Part shown: positions 43,190-50,881 of the stretch, piece after piece | Layout: each line of letters begins with the position of its first letter | Numbering within the stretch: the stretch's first letter is position 1 | Made by a program: the position numbers and the translations under genes | Assembly (NCBI GenBank): GCA_027486345.1 | Contig: JAIXPH010000055.1 | Location: 1-64,000 of the forward strand | Length of the DNA: 64,000 bases | Reading direction: 5' to 3' | From: Paracoccaceae bacterium | GTDB taxonomy: Bacteria > Pseudomonadota > Alphaproteobacteria > Rhodobacterales > Rhodobacteraceae | Notes under the pieces: generated by a model | Databases searched by the model: none | What the model was told of the DNA's origin: nothing | Seen by the model: the letters and a program-made list of their open reading frames with translations, nothing else

Positions 43190-44314
43190 TCAGGGCGTCA
43201 GCGTGGTTCCCGTGATCTGGCTGACCGGCGAGAGGATCACCCGGGTCGCCCGCCGCACCGTCAGCACCACCCCCGGCAACAGCCCGGTGCGCGCGGCCGC
43301 ATCTCCCCGGAAGGCGGCGTTCACATCCTCGATCCGGCCCAGCACACGGATCAAGCCCGGAGAGGTGCCTGCCGTGAAATGCCCCGTCCCATCGCGGAAG
43401 GCGGCGACATCCAGATAGGTCACATCGAGATCGGCCAGCCGCGAGACATCCTCCAACGCGCCCAGCCGCCCTTGCTGGCCGGTGATGAAGCCCGACAGGC
43501 GCAACACCCCGTCACGGGGAGAGCCGAAGATGATGAAGGGTTCGGGCAGAGTGCCGATCACCTTGGCCGTCATGCGGAATACATCGACGTCGATATCGGG
43601 CGAGATCAGCACCACCCCGTCGATCCGGTTCATCAGGCCCCGGTCACCGCGCAGGGCGATCTGGCGCAGCGCCTCCATCGTCAGATGGCCGCCCATGGAA
43701 TGGGCCACCAGCACGATCCGTTGCGCCCCGGCGTTCGAGACGTCGCGGATCAACTGCTCCAGCCCGTCACGGGCAAACAGCGCGGAGTCGCGGTCCTGCA
43801 CATAGCCAAGGGGCTGCGCGGCAGAGGGCCAGGAGTAATGCACCGCGACGCCGGGAATTTGCAGGTCGTGGTCCAACTGGGCAAAGCGGTAGAGCCCTTC
43901 GGCGAAGGTGTTGTTGAAGCCGTGCACGAAGATGACGGCCTCATGGTCGTTGACGGCAAGGGCGCGTGACAGGTCGGTGCGAAAGCGGGCCTCGGTCGGG
44001 TAGAACACCTGAGCGGTGGTCAGGAAATCGGTCTGCGGATCGGGTTTCGTGGGCCGTTTGGGAAACACCACCTTGCCCAACTGCCGGGCGGGCGGAATGG
44101 CGATGTCATAGCGCGCAAGGTTCAGCGTTTCCGACCGTTTCGGTCCGAACACTCCGCCCACATCCAATTGGCGGGTGGTCCCGACAAACAGGTTCACGAT
44201 CGGACCGGGCACCGTCTCAGGCGGGACGACCGTGATCGTCCCGCGCGGGGTGCAGGCGGTCAGCAAGGCCAGCGCAAGGGCGGGCAACAGGCGGCGCAGG
44301 GGCTGGATGTTCAT
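43190..44314 (-). CDS. alpha/beta hydrolase lipoprotein (DUF900-type)
   Basis: A 374-residue lipoprotein. The signal peptide MNIQPLRRLLPALALALLTAC has a lipobox (LLTAC), cleaved before Cys21. The hydrolase core has EAVIFVHGFNNTFAEGLYRFAQL (oxyanion) and the nucleophile Ser in LVAHSMGGHLTMEALR. SPDIDVDVF carries the probable catalytic Asp, and GTGHFTAGTSPGL may carry the His. It belongs to the DUF900 hydrolases and is probably in the outer or inner membrane. The start is ATG 44312-44314. Substrate unknown. Confidence 0.85.
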   Translation of the reverse strand: MNIQPLRRLLPALALALLTACTPRGTITVVPPETVPGPIVNLFVGTTRQLDVGGVFGPKRSETLNLARYDIAIPPARQLGKVVFPKRPTKPDPQTDFLTTAQVFYPTEARFRTDLSRALAVNDHEAVIFVHGFNNTFAEGLYRFAQLDHDLQIPGVAVHYSWPSAAQPLGYVQDRDSALFARDGLEQLIRDVSNAGAQRIVLVAHSMGGHLTMEALRQIALRGDRGLMNRIDGVVLISPDIDVDVFRMTAKVIGTLPEPFIIFGSPRDGVLRLSGFITGQQGRLGALEDVSRLADLDVTYLDVAAFRDGTGHFTAGTSPGLIRVLGRIEDVNAAFRGDAAARTGLLPGVVLTVRRATRVILSPVSQITGTTLTP

Positions 44315-44378
44315 GCCCCAGATGTCCCGCGTTGTCCCTGCGGGGTCAAGCAAGCCATTCCCCCGCACCGTTCACAGC

Positions 44379-45677
44379 TCAGAGAACATAGCGTGACAGG
44401 TCGGCAGACCGCGCCAGTTGCCCGACATTGGTTTCGACAAAGGCGGCATCGACCGTGACGGATTGGCCGGACCGGTCCGGCGCGGTGAAGGACAGCTCTT
44501 CGAAGACGCGCTCCAGAATGGTGTACAGCCTGCGCGCGCCGATGTTTTCCACGCTGCGGTTCACGTCCGCCGCAATCCGGGCCAAGGCGGCGATGCCATC
44601 GGTGGTGAAGGTCACCGTCACCTCTTCGGTGGCCATCAGGGCGGTATACTGGCGGGTCAGGGCATTGTCGGTTTCGGTCAGGATGCGGACGAAATCGTCT
44701 TCGGTCAGCGGCTGCAACTCCACCCGGATCGGCAGGCGGCCTTGCAATTAGGGCAACAGGTCCGACGGTTTGGCGATGTGGAAGGCACCCGAGGCGATGA
44801 ACAGGATATGGTCGGTCTTGACGGGTCCGTATTTGGTGGAAACCGTGGTGCCTTCGATCAGCGGCAGCAGGTCGCGCTGCACGCCTTCGCGGCTGACATC
44901 GGCCCCGCGCGCGTCGGACCGGGCGCAGATCTTGTCGATCTCATCCAGAAAGACGATGCCGTTTTCCTGCACGGCCTCCAGCGCTGCGGCCTTGACGGTT
45001 TCATCGTCCAGCAGCTTGTCCGCCTCTTGTCCCAGCAGGATGTCGTAGCTTTCCGAAACGGTCATCTTCTTGCGGGTCGACCGCCCGCCGAAGGCCTTGA
45101 ACAGGTCTTGCAGCCCCTGCATCTGCAGTTCCATCCCGTTGCCGCCGGGGAACATGCCCATCGGCGGGGTGGTGTCCTGAATTTCCAGCTCGATCACGGT
45201 GGCGTCGAGTTCGCCGCGCTTCAGCTTGCCGCGGAACATCTCGCGCGTCTGGTCGCGGGCATCCTTGCCCGCCAAGGCTTCGATCACGCGGTCTTCGGCG
45301 GCTTTCAGGGCGCGGGCCTTCACCTCTTCGCGCATGCGGGCGCGGGTTTCGACCATGGCGGCATCCACAAGATCGCGGATGATGCTGTCCACGTCGCGGC
45401 CCACGTAGCCCACTTCGGTGAATTTCGTGGCCTCCACCTTCAGGAAGGGGGCTTTCGCCAGCTTGGCCAGACGGCGGCTGATCTCGGTCTTGCCTACGCC
45501 GGTTGGGCCGATCATCAGGATGTTCTTGGGATACACCTCATCGCGCAGGTCGTCGCCCAATTGCTTGCGCCGCCAGCGGTTGCGCAAGGCCACCGCCACC
45601 GCCCGCTTGGCGTCGCGCTGGCCGATGATGAAACGGTCAAGTTCCGACACGATCTCGCGCGGGGTGAGGCTGGTCAT
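44379..45677 (-). pseudogene. hslU: hslU, ATPase of the HslUV protease, with in-frame nonsense codon
   Basis: The frame encodes a complete HslU of about 432 residues, apart from one stop. N-terminal: [20 protein letters not shown], Walker [10 protein letters not shown], the GYVGRD pore-loop sequence, Walker [13 protein letters not shown]-terminal: [19 protein letters not shown] and the tail SADLSRYVL that docks in HslV. At codon 310 the sequence KPSDLLP[15 protein letters not shown] replaces the normal PELQGRLP, i.e. Glu (GAA) to TAA at 44748-44750. The two parts share one frame, so this is a point mutation. The truncated product would lack sensor-2 and the HslV-docking tail. A TTG right after the stop could allow reinitiation. 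A sequencing error is possible. Confidence 0.88.
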
Positions 45678-45739
45678 GATGGCATCCTGTCTGGTCCGCC
45701 ACCGATGTAATCCTTGCCGGGGCGAAGGCCAAGGGCGGG

Positions 45740-45766
45740 TTGAATTGTATGGACGGATTGTATATA
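45740..45766 (+). promoter_or_regulatory. candidate brnT promoter/operator with direct repeats
   Basis: Two direct repeats ATTGTAT at 45744-45750 and 45757-45763, 13 bp apart, lie 80-100 bp upstream of brnT. TTGAAT (45740-45745) and TATATA (45761-45766) give a -35/-10-like pair with short spacing. BrnA antitoxins bind their own promoter, so this may be the operator. Confidence 0.4.
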
Positions 45767-45846
45767 CAGGCCCGAGGTTGATCGTGTTTAACCGTGCCTT
45801 AACCCTGACGCGGCACCCTGTCCCCACGGCGGCACAGGGACCGGAC

Positions 45847-46113
45847 ATGGAGTTTGAGTGGGATGAGGACAAGCGACTCAACGTGCTGGAAAAGCACGGG
45901 ATCGATTTCTGGCGTGCGACTGAGCTGTTTGAAATCAATCATGTGATCCTTCCGGCGCGCAGTGAGCAGGAACTCCGATGGACCGCGGTCGGTCTGCTAC
46001 AGGAATCGTGGGTGGCCGTGATTTTTACACTCAGAGGTGATCGGACGCGCCTCATTACGGCACGAAGGGCGAGGGACCATGAGCAAAGAGCGTATCGTTC
46101 GATATACAACTGA
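45847..46113 (+). CDS. brnT: BrnT family toxin
   Basis: An 88-residue protein: [24 protein letters not shown] through [23 protein letters not shown]. This is the BrnT pattern (FEWDxxK, KHGIDF, ...RxISARRA..E...Y), an RNase toxin of the type II BrnTA system. It overlaps brnA by 35 bp. It lies on the plus strand between the minus-strand hslV and hslU genes. Confidence 0.9.
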   Translation: MEFEWDEDKRLNVLEKHGIDFWRATELFEINHVILPARSEQELRWTAVGLLQESWVAVIFTLRGDRTRLITARRARDHEQRAYRSIYN

Positions 46114-46393
46114 AGAGGTGCAGGATCTTCGGGATATCGAAGACCGCACCGACTGGGCCCGCCTCCGTGCCGAGGAAGCGGCAGGGATCGAGCCGGAACT
46201 CGATGAGGATGAGATCGGCATCGAATGGGATTGGGACAACGTCAAACTGGTTGTTCCGCCAGTCAAGCAAGCCGTTTCTGTCCGTCTGGATCAGGACGTG
46301 ATCGCGTTCTTCAAGGCGCAGGGGCCGGGATATCAGACCCGGATGAACGCGGTGTTGCGGTCTTACATGCTGGCGAAAAAGGACAAGGCCTAA
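46079..46393 (+). CDS. brnA: BrnA family antitoxin
   Basis: A 104-residue protein starting at ATG 46079 ([15 protein letters not shown]). The C-terminal half has the ribbon-helix-helix domain ([39 protein letters not shown]) typical of BrnA, which binds DNA and neutralises BrnT. The N-terminal half is acidic ([19 protein letters not shown]). The stop overlaps the hslV stop on the opposite strand. Confidence 0.9.
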   Translation: MSKERIVRYTTEEVQDLRDIEDRTDWARLRAEEAAGIEPELDEDEIGIEWDWDNVKLVVPPVKQAVSVRLDQDVIAFFKAQGPGYQTRMNAVLRSYMLAKKDKA

Positions 46394-46947
46394 CCCTTGA
46401 TGGTTTCGACCGTCAGGTTGCCATTGGTGTAAACGCAGATGTCGGCCGCAATCGCCATGGCCTTGCGGGCGATCTCTTCGGCAGGCATGTCGGTCAGCAT
46501 CAGCCCGCGCGCGGCGGCCAGCGCGAAGTTGCCGCCCGATCCGATGGCGGCGACGTCATGTTCGGGTTCCAGCACATCCCCGGCGCCGGTGATCACGAAC
46601 AGGTCGCGCCCGTCGGTGACGATCAGCATGGCCTCAAGGTTGCGCAGATACTTGTCCATCCGCCAATCCTTGGCGAGGTCCACACAGGCACGGGCGAGTT
46701 GTCCCGGCGCGGCCTCCAGCTTTTTCTCCAGCCGCTCCAGCAGGGTAAAGGCATCCGCCGTCGATCCGGCAAAGCCGCAGACCACATCGCGGCCCCCCGG
46801 TGACAGGCGGCGCACCTTGCGCGCAGTGCCCTTGATGACGGTCTGGCCAAGGCTGACCTGACCGTCCCCCGCCACCACGACTTCGCCACCCCGCCGGACG
46901 CCAAGGATGGTGGTTCCGTGCCAGCCGGGGAATTTTTCGTCGCTCAT
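46390..46947 (-). CDS. hslV: HslV, proteolytic subunit of HslUV
   Basis: A 185-residue threonine protease. After the short propeptide [11 protein letters not shown] the catalytic Thr follows in [23 protein letters not shown]. The C-terminus [22 protein letters not shown] is complete. It forms a double hexameric ring that degrades proteins with HslU. Here hslU, normally directly downstream, is about 710 bp away with brnTA between them. Confidence 0.96.
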   Translation of the reverse strand: MSDEKFPGWHGTTILGVRRGGEVVVAGDGQVSLGQTVIKGTARKVRRLSPGGRDVVCGFAGSTADAFTLLERLEKKLEAAPGQLARACVDLAKDWRMDKYLRNLEAMLIVTDGRDLFVITGAGDVLEPEHDVAAIGSGGNFALAAARGLMLTDMPAEEIARKAMAIAADICVYTNGNLTVETIKG

Positions 46948-47090
46948 GGGGGTCTCCGAATGTCTGGTGGGACTATGGCGGGGTGGGCGGGCCGAGACAA
47001 GCGGGCCGGTCGTTCGTGTTGGGCGGCAGAAGTGGGGGTTTCACACCCCCACACCCCCGTGGGATATTTGCGCAACGCGGAAGGGGAAAA

Positions 47091-47122
47091 GCAAAAAAGG
47101 GCGGCCCCCCGGACCGCCCTTT
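47091..47122 (-). terminator. intrinsic terminator of trxA
   Basis: AAGGGCGG (47097-47104) pairs with CCGCCCTT (47114-47121). On the minus strand the hairpin is followed by TTTTG, a reasonable U tract, 20 bp after the trxA stop. Confidence 0.75.
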
Positions 47123-47140
47123 CTTTCCGGTCTGAGACGA

Positions 47141-47467
47141 TCAGATCGCCGTCTGGATCCAGTTGGCCAGCGCGGCCTTGGGCGCGGCACCGACCTTGTT
47201 GGACACGACTTGGCCGTCCTTGAACAGGAACAGCGCCGGGATGCCGCGCACGCCCAGTTGGGCCGGGCTGTCGGGATTTTCGTCGACGTTGACCTTCACG
47301 ATCTTGACCTTGCCCGCGTATTCCACGGCAAGTTCCTCCAGCGCGGGGCCGATCTGACGGCAGGGGCCACACCATTCGGCCCAGAAATCCACCACGACCG
47401 GCACGTCGGATTTGCGGACTTCGGCATCAAAGGTGGCATCGGTGACGGCTACGGTCGCGGCGCCCAT
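47141..47467 (-). CDS. trxA: thioredoxin
   Basis: A 108-residue thioredoxin. The active site is WCGPC in [24 protein letters not shown], and the cis-Pro is in [16 protein letters not shown]. The start is set at ATG 47465-47467 ([10 protein letters not shown]) because AGGAG is 8 nt upstream; ATG 47471-47473 is an alternative. It lies 57 bp downstream of addA on the same strand and may share its transcript. Confidence 0.95.
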   Translation of the reverse strand: MGAATVAVTDATFDAEVRKSDVPVVVDFWAEWCGPCRQIGPALEELAVEYAGKVKIVKVNVDENPDSPAQLGVRGIPALFLFKDGQVVSNKVGAAPKAALANWIQTAI

Positions 47468-47524
47468 CGTCATTTCTCCTGATTGGAATTCGGCCACAGA
47501 AGCTAGGCATGTGGCGCAGAGTCG

Positions 47525-50500
47525 TCAAGCTATCGTGGTGCGCGACAGGGCCGCACTCACGATATCGGGATGGGCGGGCATCATTTGCCCGGTGCGGGTC
47601 CACAGGATCGCGGTCTCGATGCGGCGGTCGGGATAGATCTGCGACAGGGCCAGCGCATAGGCCCCCAACTGCCGCAGCACCCCTTCTGGTGCGGCTTCGG
47701 GCCGGTCCGGGATCATGCGGTTGGACTTGTAATCCACCGCCAGCACGCGGTCCGGCGTGATCACCATCCTGTCGATGCTGCCCAGAATGGCGCGCGCGCT
47801 GCCATCGGGAAGGGTCAGTCGGGCGGTCACCGTCACCTCGGCCAGCGTGCCGGGGGCGAAGAGGGGGGCAAGGGCGGGATTGTCCAGAAGCGCCACGGCT
47901 TCGGCCAGCACATCGGCGCGAAGCGGGGCATCGCCCACCAGCGCCGCCGCCGCCGCAGGCCAGTCGGCGCGGGGACGCTGGGGCAGATGTTCCAGCAAGA
48001 GATGCAGCGCGGTGCCCCGGGCCTTGGCGTCGATCTCGTCCAGAGCCTCTCCCTCACCGGGAAGGGCTTTGGCGCCGCCCAGATCGGACGGGGACAGCGG
48101 CGGCAAGGCGCGCGGGGCGGGCGGGGCAGGCTGGCGAACCCATGCGGGCAGGGCGAGAGCGTCCGGAAGTGCAACCGGTGGCTGCAACATCGGCGCGGGC
48201 CAGTCGCCAAAGGCATGGCGCAGCCGCCCCCCGGCGAGGGGTACCGACCCCGCAGCCTGCATCCCCTGCGCGACCAGACGATACCACGCGCCGTCCTTCT
48301 TTGCCTCTCCGGCCCCGCAGACGATCAGCCAGACGCGGGCGCGGGTCATCGCCACGTAAAGCAGGCGCAGGTTCTCATCCTCGGCCTTTTCGTCGCGGGC
48401 GGCCAGAGCGGCGGCCATCGCGGCGGGGCGTTGGTCTTTGGGCACTTTCCAGACCGGATGGCCGCCGATCAGCGCCACCTCTTCCCGGTCCTGCGGCTTG
48501 CGGTCCACGGTTTCGGGCAGGATCACGATGGGCGCTTCCAGTCCCTTTGATCCATGCACGGTCATCACGCGGATGCGCTGGCCTTCGCTGTCCATCTGGC
48601 GCTTGACCGTCACCTCATCCGTCGACAGCCAGATCAGGAAGCCGGTCAGGCTGGGCACCTCAAGGCGTTCATAGGCCATGGCTTGGGACAAGAGTTCGTC
48701 GATGCCGTCCTCGGCCTCTGCCCCCAGACGGGCGATCAGGCGCTGGCGGCCCTGGTGACGGGTCAGGATGCGGTCCAAGAGGTCATAGGGCCGCAGGAAA
48801 TCGGATGTGTCGCGCAGGTCTTGCAGGGTCATGTAGGTCTGGCCGATCAGCCCGCCGGCACCGGCCCTGTCGCGCATCACCTGCCACAATGGCCCCTGTC
48901 GGCCCCGCGCCAGCGCGTAAAGCTCCGCTTCCGACCAGCCAAAGAGCGGAGAGCGCAGGACCGCCGCCAGCGACAGGTCATCCTCATCGGTCGAAAGGAA
49001 CGACAGCAGCGCGCTGAGGTCCCGCACCGCCAGTTCCGCGCCCAGCTTCAGCCGGTCCGCCCCGGCGATGGGCAGGCCGCGGGCCTTGCAGGCGCGGATG
49101 ATCTCGGCGAACAGCATCGAGCGGCGTTGCACGAGGATCAGGAAATCGCCTGCATGGGCGGGGCGGTCGCCGTTTTCGGTGGGGATCACCAGACCCTGTG
49201 CCAGAAGGGTATGAATCTCTTCGGTAATCTGTTCGGCCAATCGGGCGTTGTGGTGGCTTTCGGTCACCAGATCGACGGGGTTTTCCCAATCATCGTCCGG
49301 GGTTTTCTCGGCCGGGTCGATCAGCGGCCACAGGTCCACCCGCCCCGGCATCGCGCCGCGAAAGGCGATGTGGCCCACGGCCCCGCCCATCGCCTGCGGA
49401 AAACGGTCGGCAAAGGTGTCATCCACCACCCGCAGCACGGCGGGCGAGGAGCGGAACGAGTATTCCAGTTGCAGAGTCTGGAACGCCCGCCCGACGCTGC
49501 GGAACCGCCGTTCGAAATCGCCGTGCTTGGCGTCAAAAGCGGCGACATCGGCGCCTTGGAACGAATAGATCGACTGCTTTTTGTCCCCCACGACGAACAG
49601 CGTGCGGTCCACGTCGCGCGCGCCGCTGCCTGCGGTGAATTCGGCGGCAAGGCTTTCGATCACGCGCCATTGGTCGGGGCCGGTGTCCTGCGCCTCGTCC
49701 ACCAGAATATGGTCGATGCCGCCGTCCAGCCGGAACAGCACCCAAGCCGCAACGGACGGATCGGTCAGCACCTTGCGGGCGCGGGAGATCAGGTCGTCAA
49801 AGTCCAGCCAGCCGCGCGCGGCCTTGCGCTGTTCATAGAGCGGCAAAAAAGCCGCGGCAAAGCGGTGCAGCACAGTGGATTTATCTGCCGCGCGCAAGGC
49901 GATGCGGGTCAGGCGGGCGGATTCCACCCGGCGCATCAGGTTTTGCAGCCGGTCGCGCAGCGCGTCCGGCAGGGCGTTGCGGATGTCCTTGGTGGGCAGG
50001 GCGTCCAGTTTGGCGGTGAAGGGTTCCTTTGCCCCTTCGCCAGTCAGGAACAGGTCTTCCAGCGTGGCCAGCAGGGACAGCGTCGGGCGGGACAGGTCCA
50101 AGGCCGCGAGTTTTGCCGCGACCTTGGCATCGGTGGCCTTGCCGCCCGCCATACGGGCGATCAGGTCGGGCATCCACGCGGGTTCATCCCCCAGAAACAC
50201 CGATGCCAACAGCGCGTCGGCGCTGTCCCCCGCCGCCAGCCCGAACAGCGCACGGCATGCGGTGGCGTCCAGCGGCGGGGCGAAACTGTGCCGATGGCCT
50301 GCAACCTGCTCCATCAGGGTTGCGAAATCCTCACCGGTCCAGGCGGCGGCCAGATCGGCCATCAGGCCGGGGTGCAGGTGATCGGCCATGTCCTGCACGA
50401 TCTCTTCGCGCAGCAGTTTCGCGGCCCGGTCGTCCAGCTCGGTGAATTGCGGAGAGACCCCGGCCTCAAGCGGGAAGCGCCGCAGAAGGGTGGCGCAGAA

Positions 50501-50881
50501 TGAATGGATGGTCTGAATCCGCAACCCGCCCGGCGTTTCGATGGCGCGCGCAAAGAGTTGCCGCGCACGGGCCAGACGGTCGGCGGTCAGGTCCGCGCCC
50601 TCGCCCAGGTCCGCCAAGGCGGCGCGCAAAGCGGGGTCGGGTTTCATCGCCCATTCGCCCAGACGCTTGAACAGGCGGTTCTGCATCTCTGAGGCGGCGG
50701 CCTTGGTGTAGGTCAGGCACAGGATGTGCTGCGGTTCCACCCCGCCCAGCAGCAGACGCGCCACGCGGTCGGTCAGCACGCGGGTCTTGCCCGACCCCGC
50801 ATTGGCCGAAAGCCATGTCGAGGCGTTGGGATGCGCGGCCTCGACCTGACGCGCGCTGGCGGCTTTCCGGGCGTCGGTCAT
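47525..50881 (-). CDS. addA: double-strand break repair helicase-nuclease AddA
   Basis: A 1118-residue UvrD-family helicase with C-terminal nuclease. Walker A is in STWLSANAGSGKTRVLTDRV; the Walker B/DEAQD motif is in HILVDEAQDTGPDQWRVIE; the PTRAR-like motif near the C-terminus is LLYVAMTRARVWLIV. The nuclease has AVDYKSNRMIPDRPE. With AddB it processes broken ends to chi-like sites, the alphaproteobacterial counterpart of RecBCD. The ATG overlaps the addB stop (ATGA). Confidence 0.95.
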   Translation of the reverse strand: MTDARKAASARQVEAAHPNASTWLSANAGSGKTRVLTDRVARLLLGGVEPQHILCLTYTKAAASEMQNRLFKRLGEWAMKPDPALRAALADLGEGADLTADRLARARQLFARAIETPGGLRIQTIHSFCATLLRRFPLEAGVSPQFTELDDRAAKLLREEIVQDMADHLHPGLMADLAAAWTGEDFATLMEQVAGHRHSFAPPLDATACRALFGLAAGDSADALLASVFLGDEPAWMPDLIARMAGGKATDAKVAAKLAALDLSRPTLSLLATLEDLFLTGEGAKEPFTAKLDALPTKDIRNALPDALRDRLQNLMRRVESARLTRIALRAADKSTVLHRFAAAFLPLYEQRKAARGWLDFDDLISRARKVLTDPSVAAWVLFRLDGGIDHILVDEAQDTGPDQWRVIESLAAEFTAGSGARDVDRTLFVVGDKKQSIYSFQGADVAAFDAKHGDFERRFRSVGRAFQTLQLEYSFRSSPAVLRVVDDTFADRFPQAMGGAVGHIAFRGAMPGRVDLWPLIDPAEKTPDDDWENPVDLVTESHHNARLAEQITEEIHTLLAQGLVIPTENGDRPAHAGDFLILVQRRSMLFAEIIRACKARGLPIAGADRLKLGAELAVRDLSALLSFLSTDEDDLSLAAVLRSPLFGWSEAELYALARGRQGPLWQVMRDRAGAGGLIGQTYMTLQDLRDTSDFLRPYDLLDRILTRHQGRQRLIARLGAEAEDGIDELLSQAMAYERLEVPSLTGFLIWLSTDEVTVKRQMDSEGQRIRVMTVHGSKGLEAPIVILPETVDRKPQDREEVALIGGHPVWKVPKDQRPAAMAAALAARDEKAEDENLRLLYVAMTRARVWLIVCGAGEAKKDGAWYRLVAQGMQAAGSVPLAGGRLRHAFGDWPAPMLQPPVALPDALALPAWVRQPAPPAPRALPPLSPSDLGGAKALPGEGEALDEIDAKARGTALHLLLEHLPQRPRADWPAAAAALVGDAPLRADVLAEAVALLDNPALAPLFAPGTLAEVTVTARLTLPDGSARAILGSIDRMVITPDRVLAVDYKSNRMIPDRPEAAPEGVLRQLGAYALALSQIYPDRRIETAILWTRTGQMMPAHPDIVSAALSRTTIA

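Noticed and set aside
45678-45938. Upstream extension of hslU to 45938
   Set aside because: The family N-terminus ([10 protein letters not shown]) begins at 45677, and the extension overlaps the brnT promoter region and the brnT start.
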